DNA from: Shimia sp. SK013
GTDB taxonomy: Bacteria > Pseudomonadota > Alphaproteobacteria > Rhodobacterales > Rhodobacteraceae
Reading direction: 5' to 3'
Length of the DNA stretch: 64,000 bases
Assembly (NCBI RefSeq): GCF_001292625.1
Contig: NZ_LAJH01000016.1
Coordinates: 30,205 to 94,204 of the forward strand
The notes beneath the pieces are model-generated. The model was not told the DNA's origin. It worked only from the letters and a program-made list of their open reading frames with translations, and did no database searches. The position numbers and the translations under genes are program-made. This document shows positions 17,730 through 26,137 of this stretch, one piece after another. The stretch's first letter is position 1; the number at the start of each line of letters is the position of its first letter.

Positions 17730-18146
17730 ATGACACCGCCGGAGACCCCCAAGGATGGCCCAGCCAACCAAGGGAGCGAGTCTCCGGCGGTTTCCGTTCG
17801 TCTTGAGGTCATCAAAAAGCGCAGCGATTTCCTCGCCGCCGCCCGCGCCCGTAAACAGGGCACCAAGGCGATGATGGTGCAGGCTCGCAAACGCCGCGAC
17901 ACCGAAGACGTTGATCCTCTCGCGATCCGCATCGGCTATACCTGTTCCAAGAAAGTTGGCAACGCCGTCGCCCGCAACCGCGCCAAGCGGCGCATGCGCG
18001 AAGTGGCCCGCCTGATGTTGCCCGAATTTGGCAAACCCGGCTGGGACTATGTCCTGATCGGCCGCAAAGACGAAACTGACCAGCGCGATTTTGTCACCCT
18101 GCAAGGTGATCTCAGATACGCCCTGCGCAAATTGCACGCCTCGTGA
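17730..18146 (+). CDS. rnpA: ribonuclease P protein component
   Basis: This 138-residue basic protein binds the RNase P RNA and helps tRNA 5' processing. The hallmark RNR motif is NAVARNRAKRRMREVARL near residue 82, and the N-terminal substrate-binding part starts EVIKKRSDFLAAARARKQGT. The first 25 or so residues (TPPETPKDGPANQGSES) are a low-complexity extension, and an internal start is possible. The usual downstream neighbours (yidC, yihA) are absent here; a minus-strand regulator gene follows. Confidence 0.95.
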   Translation: MTPPETPKDGPANQGSESPAVSVRLEVIKKRSDFLAAARARKQGTKAMMVQARKRRDTEDVDPLAIRIGYTCSKKVGNAVARNRAKRRMREVARLMLPEFGKPGWDYVLIGRKDETDQRDFVTLQGDLRYALRKLHAS

Positions 18147-18166
18147 CGTTCTAATTCGCGGCGGCC

Positions 18167-18526
18167 CTAGGCGCTGGTTTGCGGCGAGAGCGGAACTTTG
18201 CGTGATGGAAACTCCCGCCCCCACGCGTGCAATCCCACAACGACATCCTCCAGTTTGCGGCCTTTCTCTGTCAGCGAATATTCGACCTTCGGCGGCACCA
18301 CCGCAAAAACCTCGCGATGAAGTATTCCGACGTCTTCCAGTTCGCGCAGTTGCTTTGTCAGCGTGCGTTGCGTCACAGTTCCCAAACGTCGGCTCAATTC
18401 ATTGAACCGCAGCGTGCCCCCCAGCAGGTGATAAATCACCAGCCCTTTCCACTTGCCCGAAATCTGTTCCAGCGCGCCTTCAACTGGGCATCCGCCGCTA
18501 CAGTCATAATCTTCAAACCGGTTCAT
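18167..18526 (-). CDS. HxlR-family transcriptional regulator
   Basis: This 119-residue winged-helix regulator has the family opening CSGGCPVEGALEQISGKWKG, with Cys9 and Cys13, then the recognition region 'LRFNELSRRLGTVTQRTLTKQLREL'. The Cys in the CPVE motif matches the redox-sensing cysteine of the YodB/CatR/HypR group, which respond to quinones, diamide or hypochlorite. It is transcribed away from a monooxygenase-like gene and a quinone-oxidoreductase-like gene, and a perfect inverted repeat lies in between. This suggests an electrophile-responsive repressor of both. The inducing signal is inference. Confidence 0.88.
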   Translation of the reverse strand: MNRFEDYDCSGGCPVEGALEQISGKWKGLVIYHLLGGTLRFNELSRRLGTVTQRTLTKQLRELEDVGILHREVFAVVPPKVEYSLTEKGRKLEDVVVGLHAWGREFPSRKVPLSPQTSA

Positions 18527-18554
18527 TTCTTCCTCGCAATCGCGGTCACGGTAT

Positions 18555-18581
18555 CCTTTTGGCCCCTATATGTCCAAAAGG
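18555..18581. promoter_or_regulatory. putative HxlR operator in the divergent promoter region
   Basis: CCTTTTGG (18555-18562) and CCAAAAGG (18574-18581) form a perfect 8-base inverted repeat with an 11-base spacer, 29 bases before the regulator's ATG. It lies just upstream of a possible plus-strand promoter (TTGCTT, 17 bases, ACATAA). Its position between divergent genes fits an operator controlling both directions. Confidence 0.6.
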
Positions 18582-18655
18582 TGCGTACTTGCTTAAATTG
18601 TCGCGACTCACACATAAGAGCGACACAACAAATTTACACCCTCTCGGAGATTGTC

Positions 18656-18943
18656 ATGTCCCTCACCATTCTTGCCCAAATCACCGCTGCCGCCGGAAAA
18701 GAAGCCCTTGTCGAGGCTGAATTGAAAAAGCTGATCGACATCACCCGCGCCGAAAAAGGCTGCATCAACTACGACCTGCATCAGGACAACGAAAATCCGG
18801 GCCTCTTCGTGTTTTATGAAAACTGGGAAAGCCGCGAACTGTGGCAAACCCACATGAATGCCCCGCACCTCGCCGCGTATATGGCCGCCACCGACGGCGC
18901 CGTGGACAGCTTCGTGTTAAATGAAATGACCAAGATCGACTAA
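18656..18943 (+). CDS. antibiotic biosynthesis monooxygenase (ABM/YgiN-like) domain protein
   Basis: This single ABM domain of 95 residues starts LTILAQITAAAGKEALVEAEL and has the family core GCINYDLHQDNENPGLFVFY followed by ENWESRELWQTHMNAPHL. Members such as YgiN act on quinols or other small aromatic electrophiles as cofactor-free dimers. The ATG at 18656 follows CTCGGAGA. Together with the downstream oxidoreductase it is likely under the divergent HxlR regulator. Confidence 0.85.
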   Translation: MSLTILAQITAAAGKEALVEAELKKLIDITRAEKGCINYDLHQDNENPGLFVFYENWESRELWQTHMNAPHLAAYMAATDGAVDSFVLNEMTKID

Positions 18944-19004
18944 CTAGGCTTGGGTCGTCCCCACCGTTGGCCACTCTGCTCCCCACTCAAAAAAGGAACA
19001 CCCC

Positions 19005-20018
19005 ATGAAAGCCGTCGTTTTCAAAGCCGCAGGTCCGATTGACCGCCCCGACAGCCTGATCGACATCACTCTGGACAAACCCACCCCCACCGGCCGTGAC
19101 ATTCTTGTCAAAATCAACGCCGTGTCAGTGAACCCCGTAGACACCAAAGTCCGTCAGCGTCCATTGGCAGCAGACGCCGAATTCGGATTGCTGGGATATG
19201 ACGCCGCTGGTGTGGTCGAGGCCGTCGGCCCCGACGCCACCTACTACAAACTGGGCGACGCGGTGTTTTACGCAGGATCCATTGCGCGCGCAGGCACCAA
19301 CAGCGAATTTCATCTGGTGGATGAACGCATCGTTGGCCGCAAACCGACCACGCTGACCGACGCCGAAGCCGCGGCTCTGCCACTCACGGCCATCACCGCA
19401 TATGAGATGCTGTTTGACCGCCTGAAGGTTCGCGACGCAACGCCTGAGGGCAGCAACACAATCCTCGTGATTGGTGGCGCAGGTGGCGTCGGCTCGATTA
19501 CCATCCAACTGCTGCGGGCACTGACCGACATGACGGTCATCGCCACCGCGTCGCGTCCCGAAACGCAGGCGTGGGTCAAAGACCTGGGTGCGCATCACGT
19601 GATCGATCACCGCGAAGCTATTGCACCGCAAGTTGCGGCCCTTGGTCTTGGCGCCCCAGGCTATGTGTTTTCCACCACCATGACCGATGCGCATTTTGAC
19701 GACATCATCGAGCTTATCGCACCTCAAGGCCGCTTTGGCCTGATCGACGATCCCGCCACGCTGAACGCCATGCCGCTCAAGCTCAAGGCTATCTCGCTGC
19801 ATTGGGAAATGATGTTCACCCGCTCTCTGTTTGGCACCGCCGACATGGACGCACAGCGCGATCTGCTGAACGAAGTGGCGGATCTGGTCGATGCGGGCAA
19901 ATTGCGCACCACCTTGACCGACGTGGCCGGCAAGATTGATGCCGAGACGCTCAAGCAAGTGCACGCCCTGATCGAAAGCGGCACAGCCAAAGGCAAGATC
20001 GTCCTCGAAGGTTTCTGA
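19005..20018 (+). CDS. zinc-type alcohol dehydrogenase-like / quinone oxidoreductase family protein
   Basis: This 337-residue medium-chain reductase starts MKAVVFKAAGPIDRP and has 'GYDAAGVVEAVGPDATYYKLGDAVFY' in the GroES-like domain. It then has the Rossmann motif VIGGAGGVGSITIQLL. The catalytic-zinc ligands of true alcohol dehydrogenases are not obvious, placing it in the zinc-free ZADH/quinone-oxidoreductase branch that reduces quinones or alkenals with NADPH. The ATG follows AAAAAAGGAAC. It is 61 bases after the ABM gene, consistent with a detoxification operon. Confidence 0.87.
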   Translation: MKAVVFKAAGPIDRPDSLIDITLDKPTPTGRDILVKINAVSVNPVDTKVRQRPLAADAEFGLLGYDAAGVVEAVGPDATYYKLGDAVFYAGSIARAGTNSEFHLVDERIVGRKPTTLTDAEAAALPLTAITAYEMLFDRLKVRDATPEGSNTILVIGGAGGVGSITIQLLRALTDMTVIATASRPETQAWVKDLGAHHVIDHREAIAPQVAALGLGAPGYVFSTTMTDAHFDDIIELIAPQGRFGLIDDPATLNAMPLKLKAISLHWEMMFTRSLFGTADMDAQRDLLNEVADLVDAGKLRTTLTDVAGKIDAETLKQVHALIESGTAKGKIVLEGF

Positions 20019-20221
20019 CCGAAAGGCTGCGTCCGCCTCGGTGGGCGCAGCTGCACACGCCGACCAGCTTGCCAAAGGTTTTGCCCGTTGCGCAACGCGC
20101 GATCCGTTAGCTCAATTTCGGCACCAAATCGCACCAACGCAATACCGACGTTATGCAGACGGGTGAAATCCCGAAAAACAAGGTGATTAACCACGATTCT
20201 CCATGATCTGCCCGCCCCACC

Positions 20222-20241
20222 CTTGGCAGGCTCCTGCCAAG
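20222..20241 (+). promoter_or_regulatory. hairpin in the argB leader
   Basis: CTTGGCAGG and CCTGCCAAG form a perfect 9-base inverted repeat separated by CT, 34 bases before the argB ATG. It could be the terminator of the preceding oxidoreductase gene or a leader structure of argB. The absence of a T-run argues against a classical terminator. Confidence 0.4.
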
Positions 20242-20275
20242 CGGGTAACAACGGCCTCCAGAAGAGGTCCCAGAC

Positions 20276-21139
20276 ATGAAGAAGCAAGACATGAACCGCG
20301 ATTGGATCGCAACTGCCCGCACACTCTCTCAGGCCCTGCCTTACTTGCAGCGCTACGCAGGCGCGATCGTCGTGATCAAGCTTGGCGGCCACGCCATGGG
20401 CAGCGACGAAGCCATGGAAGATTTCGCCCGCGATGTGGTTCTGATGCGTCATGTCGGCATCAACCCTGTGATCGTGCATGGCGGCGGTCCGATGATCAAC
20501 GCGATGCTGGAACGTCTTGAAATCAAATCAGATTTTGTGAACGGCAAGCGTGTCACCGACGCAGCAACCGTCGAGGTGGTCGAGATGGTACTCTCTGGCG
20601 CCGTCAACAAGCGCATCGTGCAGGCAATCAACCGTCAGGGCGGCAAAGCTGTTGGCCTGTCAGGCAAAGATGCCAACTTGATGATCTGCGACCAAACCGA
20701 TCCGGAACTGGGTTTTGTTGGCACACCTTCGGACATGGATGCCACCGTCCTGACCGATCTTTTTGCCAATGACACCATTCCTGTCATCGCGCCTCTGGGC
20801 GCTGGCCGCAACGGCGAAACCTTCAACGTCAACGGTGACACCGCTGCTGGCGCGATCGCAGGCGCTCTACAAGCCGACCGCCTGCTTTTGTTGACGGATG
20901 TGGAAGGCGTGAAGAACGAGGCCGGTGAAATTTTGACAGAGCTAAAAGCGCAGAAAATCAAAGACCTGACGGACGAAGGCGTCATTGCCGGCGGTATGAT
21001 CCCAAAGACGGAAACCGCGTTGAACGCCATCGACAAAGGCGTGCGCGCTGTGGTCATCCTCGACGGCCGCGCCCCCAACGCCTGCCTTTTGGAGCTGTTC
21101 ACCGAACACGGCGCAGGCTCGATGATCCGCGCGGATTAA
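20276..21139 (+). CDS. argB: acetylglutamate kinase
   Basis: This 287-residue amino-acid kinase phosphorylates N-acetyl-L-glutamate in arginine synthesis. Visible motifs are [10 protein letters not shown] (phosphate loop), [14 protein letters not shown] (substrate site) and the C-terminal [14 protein letters not shown] region. The ATG at 20276 has AGAAGAGGTC upstream; an inner ATG at 20291 is possible. It is a stand-alone arg gene here. The following gene is not linked to arginine synthesis. Confidence 0.97.
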   Translation: MKKQDMNRDWIATARTLSQALPYLQRYAGAIVVIKLGGHAMGSDEAMEDFARDVVLMRHVGINPVIVHGGGPMINAMLERLEIKSDFVNGKRVTDAATVEVVEMVLSGAVNKRIVQAINRQGGKAVGLSGKDANLMICDQTDPELGFVGTPSDMDATVLTDLFANDTIPVIAPLGAGRNGETFNVNGDTAAGAIAGALQADRLLLLTDVEGVKNEAGEILTELKAQKIKDLTDEGVIAGGMIPKTETALNAIDKGVRAVVILDGRAPNACLLELFTEHGAGSMIRAD

Positions 21140-21199
21140 ACCGCGCCCTTCACATATTCTCAAAACAGAATACATTGAAGATGTCTTGTGGAGTTTTCA

Positions 21200-21994
21200 A
21201 TGTCTGATGACCTTCTGATCCGCCTGCTGGTTTTCCTCGGTCTCTTTGTCCTTTTGGCCATCGCCGAACGCCTGCTCCCCCGTCGCAAGCTGCGGTGGTC
21301 CCGCCCGCGTCGCTGGCTGACAAACTGGGGTTTTTCTCTGCTCAACACGCTGACGTTACGGCTGGTTGCTGTGGCGCTGCCACTGCTCGCTATCGGCGCT
21401 GCACTCGATGCGCAATCCCGAGGGTGGGGTCTCTTCAACCAGATCCAACTGCCTGATTGGCTTGGTTTAATTCTGGCCGTGCTGGTCATGGATTTCGCCA
21501 TCTGGCTGCAACATCTGGTCACCCACAAGGTGCCCTTGCTCTGGCGTCTGCACAGGGTGCACCACGCCGATCCGGACCTGGACGTCACCACGGCCATCCG
21601 ATTTCATCCGGTGGAAATTGCGTTGTCCATGGGCCTCAAGGTCGGCCTTGTCTACGCGCTTGGCGCCCCACCGTTGGCAGTGCTCATCTTTGAAATCCTT
21701 CTGAACGCGACCGCGCTTTTCACGCATTCCAATATTCGCCTGCCGATTGCCTTGGACCGCATCATGCGCCTTGCGTTGGTCACACCGGACATGCACCGTG
21801 TGCATCATTCCGTGCATCGGGACGAACACGACAGCAACTATGGGTTTGCTTTATCAATCTGGGACCGAACGCTCGGAACCTATGTTGCGCAACCCCGCGA
21901 AGGACATGATAAGATGACTATCGGATTGGCATGGCAAGACAAGCGCCCAACCCGTCTCGGCTGGAGCTTTCTTCTGCCGTTCGGCCGCAAATGA
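21200..21994 (+). CDS. sterol desaturase / fatty-acid hydroxylase family membrane protein
   Basis: This 264-residue membrane protein carries the eight-histidine di-iron pattern: HLVTH (LQHLVTHKVPLL), HRVHH (LWRLHRVHHADPDLD) and a late HRVHHSVHRDEHDSNYGF. Membrane segments precede and separate these motifs. Members oxidise lipid substrates such as sterols, carotenoids or fatty-acyl chains. The start at ATG 21200 has TGGAG upstream; an in-frame GTG at 21188 is less likely. Its stop overlaps the next ATG. The lipid substrate cannot be told from sequence. Confidence 0.87.
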   Translation: MSDDLLIRLLVFLGLFVLLAIAERLLPRRKLRWSRPRRWLTNWGFSLLNTLTLRLVAVALPLLAIGAALDAQSRGWGLFNQIQLPDWLGLILAVLVMDFAIWLQHLVTHKVPLLWRLHRVHHADPDLDVTTAIRFHPVEIALSMGLKVGLVYALGAPPLAVLIFEILLNATALFTHSNIRLPIALDRIMRLALVTPDMHRVHHSVHRDEHDSNYGFALSIWDRTLGTYVAQPREGHDKMTIGLAWQDKRPTRLGWSFLLPFGRK

Positions 21995-22641
21995 GTTACG
22001 CCGAGATAGCCAAACAGGCCAAAAATCGCGGCTTGATTGTGATGGGCGCATTGCACCCTCGCGCGGCGTATTCTGCAGACGACAAAGTTGGCACAATCGT
22101 TCTACTTGGCACCGGAGCGGATTTCTGGCCTGTGTTTTCCCAAGCTCCTGAACACCTCGATGCCGCGCCAAATCCAGTGGACCGCTGGTCCAAGCGCGTT
22201 GTGGGTGAGATTGCCCAACCGATTGCCGCGGAATGTTCTTTTCCCTCTGACGGCCCACCATACCCACCGTTTATCTCGTGGGCTTTGAACACTGGTCGCT
22301 TCTTTCAAAGCCCGGTTGGCGTGATGGTGCATAACACGGTTGGCCTGATGGTGTCTCTACGGGGCGCGCTGCATCTTAGACAGGAAATCCTCTTGCCAGC
22401 GCCCACAGGGACGTCTCCCTGCAACACTTGCTCCGCCCCTTGCACCACCGCCTGCCCAGTCTCAGCACTAAGCGCGGAAGCGCCCTATAACCTTTCAGCC
22501 TGTCATGATTTTCTCGACACATCTGACGGAGCGGGCTGTATGGCGCGCGGCTGCATCGCCCGCCGTGCTTGCCCGCTTAGCGTGGGTGCAGCCCGCACCA
22601 ACGCCCAATCCGCCTTACATATGAAAGCCTTCCATCCATGA
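21991..22641 (+). CDS. ferredoxin-like Fe-S cluster protein
   Basis: This 216-residue protein has two cysteine clusters in its C-terminal half: CNTCSAPCTTACPVSAL near residue 145 and CMARGCIARRACPL near 186. The first has the CxxCxxxCxxxCP spacing of a 4Fe-4S site. The N-terminal 140 residues (GLIVMGALHPRAAY, then FISWALNTGRFF) are of unknown function. It overlaps the upstream membrane oxygenase by ATGA and the downstream phosphatase by 4 bases. Electron supply to the di-iron enzyme is a reasonable guess but unproven. Confidence 0.75.
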   Translation: MSYAEIAKQAKNRGLIVMGALHPRAAYSADDKVGTIVLLGTGADFWPVFSQAPEHLDAAPNPVDRWSKRVVGEIAQPIAAECSFPSDGPPYPPFISWALNTGRFFQSPVGVMVHNTVGLMVSLRGALHLRQEILLPAPTGTSPCNTCSAPCTTACPVSALSAEAPYNLSACHDFLDTSDGAGCMARGCIARRACPLSVGAARTNAQSALHMKAFHP

Positions 22642-23147
22642 GCCTCACCCTGATCCTGATGCGCCATGCCAAATCAAGCTGGGATGACCCGCTGCAATCA
22701 GACCACGACCGCCCGCTTAACAAACGCGGTCGGGCCTCGGCCAACGCAATCGGGGCATGGCTGGTCGAAAATGAAATCCTACCGGATCAACTGCTGTGCT
22801 CGACTGCGGAACGCACCCGCGAAACCTTCGCTCGCCTTGGTCTAAGTGTCGCGAACACGCGCTTTGAGGACGCGCTCTATCATGCGGGTGCAGACACCAT
22901 GTTGCGGCACTTGCACGCGGCAACTGGCACCACCGTTCTAATGCTCGGACACAATCCGGGGATAGGCCATTTCGCGGAGCTTCTGGCCCGCCAACGCCCT
23001 GACCATCCTCGATTTTTTGACTATCCAACAAACGCGACAACGATCTTTCGTTTCGACGCCGCCTCGTGGCAAGAGGTGCAGTTTGGCCAAGCCGAAGCCA
23101 TCGACTTTAAGGTTCCACGCGACCTTTTGAACAGCACTGGCGACTAA
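22638..23147 (+). CDS. SixA-like histidine phosphatase
   Basis: This 169-residue phosphatase of the histidine (phosphoglycerate-mutase) superfamily has the catalytic motif LMRHAKSSW at the start. Typical SixA segments 'DHDRPLNKRGRASANAIG' and VLMLGHNPGIGHFA (second histidine) follow. SixA proteins remove phosphate from phosphohistidine proteins. It is the last gene of the desaturase-ferredoxin run, which it overlaps by 4 bases. Confidence 0.88.
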   Translation: MSLTLILMRHAKSSWDDPLQSDHDRPLNKRGRASANAIGAWLVENEILPDQLLCSTAERTRETFARLGLSVANTRFEDALYHAGADTMLRHLHAATGTTVLMLGHNPGIGHFAELLARQRPDHPRFFDYPTNATTIFRFDAASWQEVQFGQAEAIDFKVPRDLLNSTGD

Positions 23148-23153
23148 CCACTT

Positions 23154-23939
23154 CTACCCGCCATACTGCGCCACCAGCGCTTTGATCTCGGCATAGACTG
23201 CTGCCGATTTCTCGGTGTTCAGCGCGTCACGATGCGGATCGGCGAAGCGGCCGGAATCATTGTCAAAATATGCTCCTGACTTGCCCAAAAAGGTGTCAGA
23301 AAGCGCCGCCTGCCGCAAAATTTCGGCGCCAATGCTTAGGTCATTTCCGGCCACGCCGAACCCTTCCTTGACCATTTTAGAGGCCAGCAAGCTCCCGGGG
23401 TTGACCGCCACCACCAAGGGCCCGTTTGGCAACTCTACTGCCAATTCGCGGCTCCAAATCGTGATCGCCAGCTTGCTCTGCGCATAAGCCTCCATTGCGC
23501 TAAGTTCCCGCTGGCCCCTCATTGCCGCCAGATCCACGGGCGCCTGCGCGGCTGACGACAAATTCACCACCCGGCCATCCGGCGGCATCTGATCCAACAG
23601 CGCGCACGTCAGTAGATATGGCGTCAGTGTATTCACCACAAACCGCACGTCCAATCCGTCGGCGGTTTGTGCTTTCGGCGTTTTGAGCACGCCTGCGTTG
23701 TTGATCAATACATCAATCGTGCCGAAGTCCGCATTCATCGCCTGCGCGAACGCGGCGGTGTCGGAAAACGATGAAAGATCCGCGCGATAGCCCTTAACAA
23801 CAAGGTCTTGCGTCACCCGACCCAGTTTTTCGGCACTGCGCCCATGCACCAGAACCCTGTGACCTTCAGATACCAGCAACTTGGCGGTTTCATACCCGAT
23901 CCCATCTGTCGCCCCGGTGATCAAAATCGTCTTCGTCAT
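23154..23939 (-). CDS. short-chain dehydrogenase/reductase
   Basis: This 261-residue SDR has the NAD(P) motif TGATDGIGYE at residue 8, NNAG in VLINNAGVLK and the catalytic YAQSK. The lack of an acidic residue after the second strand, with VHGRSAEKLG instead, suggests NADPH use. It is monocistronic, facing the SixA gene. The substrate is unknown; it resembles retinol-dehydrogenase-like SDRs. Confidence 0.87.
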   Translation of the reverse strand: MTKTILITGATDGIGYETAKLLVSEGHRVLVHGRSAEKLGRVTQDLVVKGYRADLSSFSDTAAFAQAMNADFGTIDVLINNAGVLKTPKAQTADGLDVRFVVNTLTPYLLTCALLDQMPPDGRVVNLSSAAQAPVDLAAMRGQRELSAMEAYAQSKLAITIWSRELAVELPNGPLVVAVNPGSLLASKMVKEGFGVAGNDLSIGAEILRQAALSDTFLGKSGAYFDNDSGRFADPHRDALNTEKSAAVYAEIKALVAQYGG

Positions 23940-23984
23940 GGCCTACCCTTTCAACGCAAATACTGCACCGTACCTAACAACAAA

Positions 23985-24008
23985 GGCCGCGGTGTTTCCA
24001 CCGCGGCC
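23985..24008 (-). terminator. terminator of the bzt amino-acid transport operon
   Basis: GGCCGCGGTG / CACCGCGGCC, a perfect 10-base stem with a 4-base loop, lies 26 bases after the stop of the ATPase gene. On the minus strand it is followed by TTTGTTGTT. It also lies just before the promoter side of the SDR gene. Confidence 0.85.
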
Positions 24009-24033
24009 TCTTTAACTCTTTGAGACACGCGTC

Positions 24034-24825
24034 TTAGTGACCCAAAATCTGGCTCAGGAACAGCTGTGTGCGCTCGCTCTTCGGGTTGTTGAAGAACTCT
24101 TCCGGCTCGTTTTGTTCAACGATCTGGCCTTGGTCCATAAAGATCACGCGGTTCGCAACCTGACGGGCAAAGCCCATCTCGTGAGTCACGCAAAGCATGG
24201 TCATGCCCTCTTCCGCGAGTTCGATCATAGTGTCCAAAACCTCTTTGATCATCTCGGGATCAAGTGCTGAGGTCGGCTCGTCAAACAACATGATCCGCGG
24301 CTTCATGCACAGCGAGCGGGCAATCGCCACACGCTGCTGCTGACCACCGGACAACTGGCCGGGATACTTGCCTGCCTGCTCGGGGATCTTGACCTTCTCA
24401 AGGAAGTGCATCGCGATCTCTTCGGCTTCTTTCTTGGGTGTTTTGCGCACCCAAATCGGAGCAAGCGTCAGGTTTTCAAGCACAGTCAGGTGCGGGAACA
24501 GGTTGAAGTGCTGAAAGCACATGCCAACCTCAGAGCGGACCTTGTCGATGTTTTTAAGATCGCTTGTCAGCTCGATCCCGTCGACCACGATGTCACCGGA
24601 CTGATGTTCCTCCAGACGGTTGATACAGCGGATGAGCGTTGACTTCCCCGACCCGGAAGGCCCTGCAATAACAATGCGTTCACCCTCGTTCACCGTGAGG
24701 TTGATATCTCGCAACACGTGGAACGAGCCGTACCACTTGTTCATGTTCGAGATCCTGATAGCGACCTCATCAGAGACTTGCATCTTGGATCGGTCGATTT
24801 GACGTTCTGTGATAAGTTCAGACAT
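24034..24825 (-). CDS. bztD: general L-amino-acid ABC transporter ATP-binding protein
   Basis: This 263-residue ATPase of the Bzt/Aap general amino-acid uptake system has Walker [10 protein letters not shown], signature LSGGQQQR, Walker [15 protein letters not shown] and the switch His in [11 protein letters not shown]. The N-terminal 20 residues ([18 protein letters not shown]) are an extension typical of this system. It is the last gene of bztABCD and powers import of glutamate, glutamine, aspartate and asparagine in relatives. Confidence 0.93.
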   Translation of the reverse strand: MSELITERQIDRSKMQVSDEVAIRISNMNKWYGSFHVLRDINLTVNEGERIVIAGPSGSGKSTLIRCINRLEEHQSGDIVVDGIELTSDLKNIDKVRSEVGMCFQHFNLFPHLTVLENLTLAPIWVRKTPKKEAEEIAMHFLEKVKIPEQAGKYPGQLSGGQQQRVAIARSLCMKPRIMLFDEPTSALDPEMIKEVLDTMIELAEEGMTMLCVTHEMGFARQVANRVIFMDQGQIVEQNEPEEFFNNPKSERTQLFLSQILGH

Positions 24826-24840
24826 ATTGTGAACCCCTCC

Positions 24841-26136
24841 TTAGTGGCCTTTGTGGAGCTTGCGCTCGAGCCACTGTGAATATTGTGAGATACCATAGCA
24901 GACGACGAAGAACAGGAGCGCGGCAAAGCCGAAGAGCTCCCAGTAGACGCCGTTCCATTCAGTCGATGCCAGAACCGGCCCGCGGATCATTCCAACAAGG
25001 TCGAACATCGAAATGACCGACACCAGCGTTGTATCCTTGAACAGGCCCACTGCCACGTTGACGATGCCCGGGATCGAGATCTTCAACGCTTGTGGCAGAA
25101 TGATAAGACGCATCGCCTGTGGGTAATCGAGCCCAAGGCTGTCCGCAGCTTCATACTGCCCCTTTGGCAACGCCGCGAGACCACCACGCACAACCTCGGC
25201 AATATAGGCAGACGAGAAGAGTGTGATCATGATCACAACGCGCAAGAACAGATCCACTGTCGCATCCGGCGGGAAGAAGTAGGACAACATGACCGACGCC
25301 ACAAACAGCAGCGTAATCAGTGGCACACCCCGCACAAATTCGATGAAGACAACGCAGATGCCCTTGATCAACGGCATATTTGACTGCCGTCCAAGCGCCA
25401 GCGCAATGCCCAACGGTACCGACAGTGACACACAGGTTAGGCCCAGCATCATGTTCAGCATGAACCCACCCAGATCACGGGACGGCACTGCAGGCAGCAT
25501 TGCGTTATCAGAGGCCCCATCAGGGATGAGACTGCCGCCAATCGACCAAACGACCAGAGCAATCACAATCGCCCCAAAGAAACCAACCGCAAAGCTTGAG
25601 CGTCCGAACCTCTGGAAGAATGCACCTGCCGCAACAAAGCCCACCAACGCAACCAGCGGAGCAAGAATTGTGCCACCCCAGATCAGCCAGAAAGCGATGA
25701 AAGGGAACAAACCGGTGAAGATCAACAGTTTGCGTGGCAAGTCAAAGAACAGCACAGGCGCAATCGCAACCAGCATCAGCAAAAGCGTAAGGTTTGGGCG
25801 CCAGTACTCTTCGCTCGGATATTTGAAGCCGTAAATCAACTGGTGCCAGCGTTCTGTCAGAACCGAGAAACACGCGCCGGATTTACCGGCAAGGATTTCG
25901 CGACATTCTGCCAACGATGATGTTGTCCAAAGGCCATTCATGATCCATGGCAACGTGCTGGACAGCGCCCCGTAGATAAGAAGCAGCGCAAGAACCGTCA
26001 AAACACCGTTGGATACGGAAGAGAACAAGTTCTCCCGCATCCACTTAACCACACCGGTTTCACGCGCCGGCGGCGGGCTTTCCGGAATGACTTCGGTTGA
26101 CACAAAGGCAATTGAGTTTTTGTCTTGATCAGCCAT
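24841..26136 (-). CDS. bztC: general L-amino-acid ABC transporter permease, BztC/AapM type
   Basis: This 431-residue permease is much longer than ordinary polar amino-acid permeases because of additional N-terminal membrane segments, a trait of BztC/AapM. The permease core 'FVEFVRGVPLITLLFVASVML' is near residue 265 (FIEFVRGVPL as read here). The EAA loop, VVRGGLAALPKGQYEAADSLGLDYPQ, comes near 320. It starts 1 base after the bztB stop and lies 15 bases before bztD. Confidence 0.93.
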   Translation of the reverse strand: MADQDKNSIAFVSTEVIPESPPPARETGVVKWMRENLFSSVSNGVLTVLALLLIYGALSSTLPWIMNGLWTTSSLAECREILAGKSGACFSVLTERWHQLIYGFKYPSEEYWRPNLTLLLMLVAIAPVLFFDLPRKLLIFTGLFPFIAFWLIWGGTILAPLVALVGFVAAGAFFQRFGRSSFAVGFFGAIVIALVVWSIGGSLIPDGASDNAMLPAVPSRDLGGFMLNMMLGLTCVSLSVPLGIALALGRQSNMPLIKGICVVFIEFVRGVPLITLLFVASVMLSYFFPPDATVDLFLRVVIMITLFSSAYIAEVVRGGLAALPKGQYEAADSLGLDYPQAMRLIILPQALKISIPGIVNVAVGLFKDTTLVSVISMFDLVGMIRGPVLASTEWNGVYWELFGFAALLFFVVCYGISQYSQWLERKLHKGH

Positions 26137-26137
26137 C

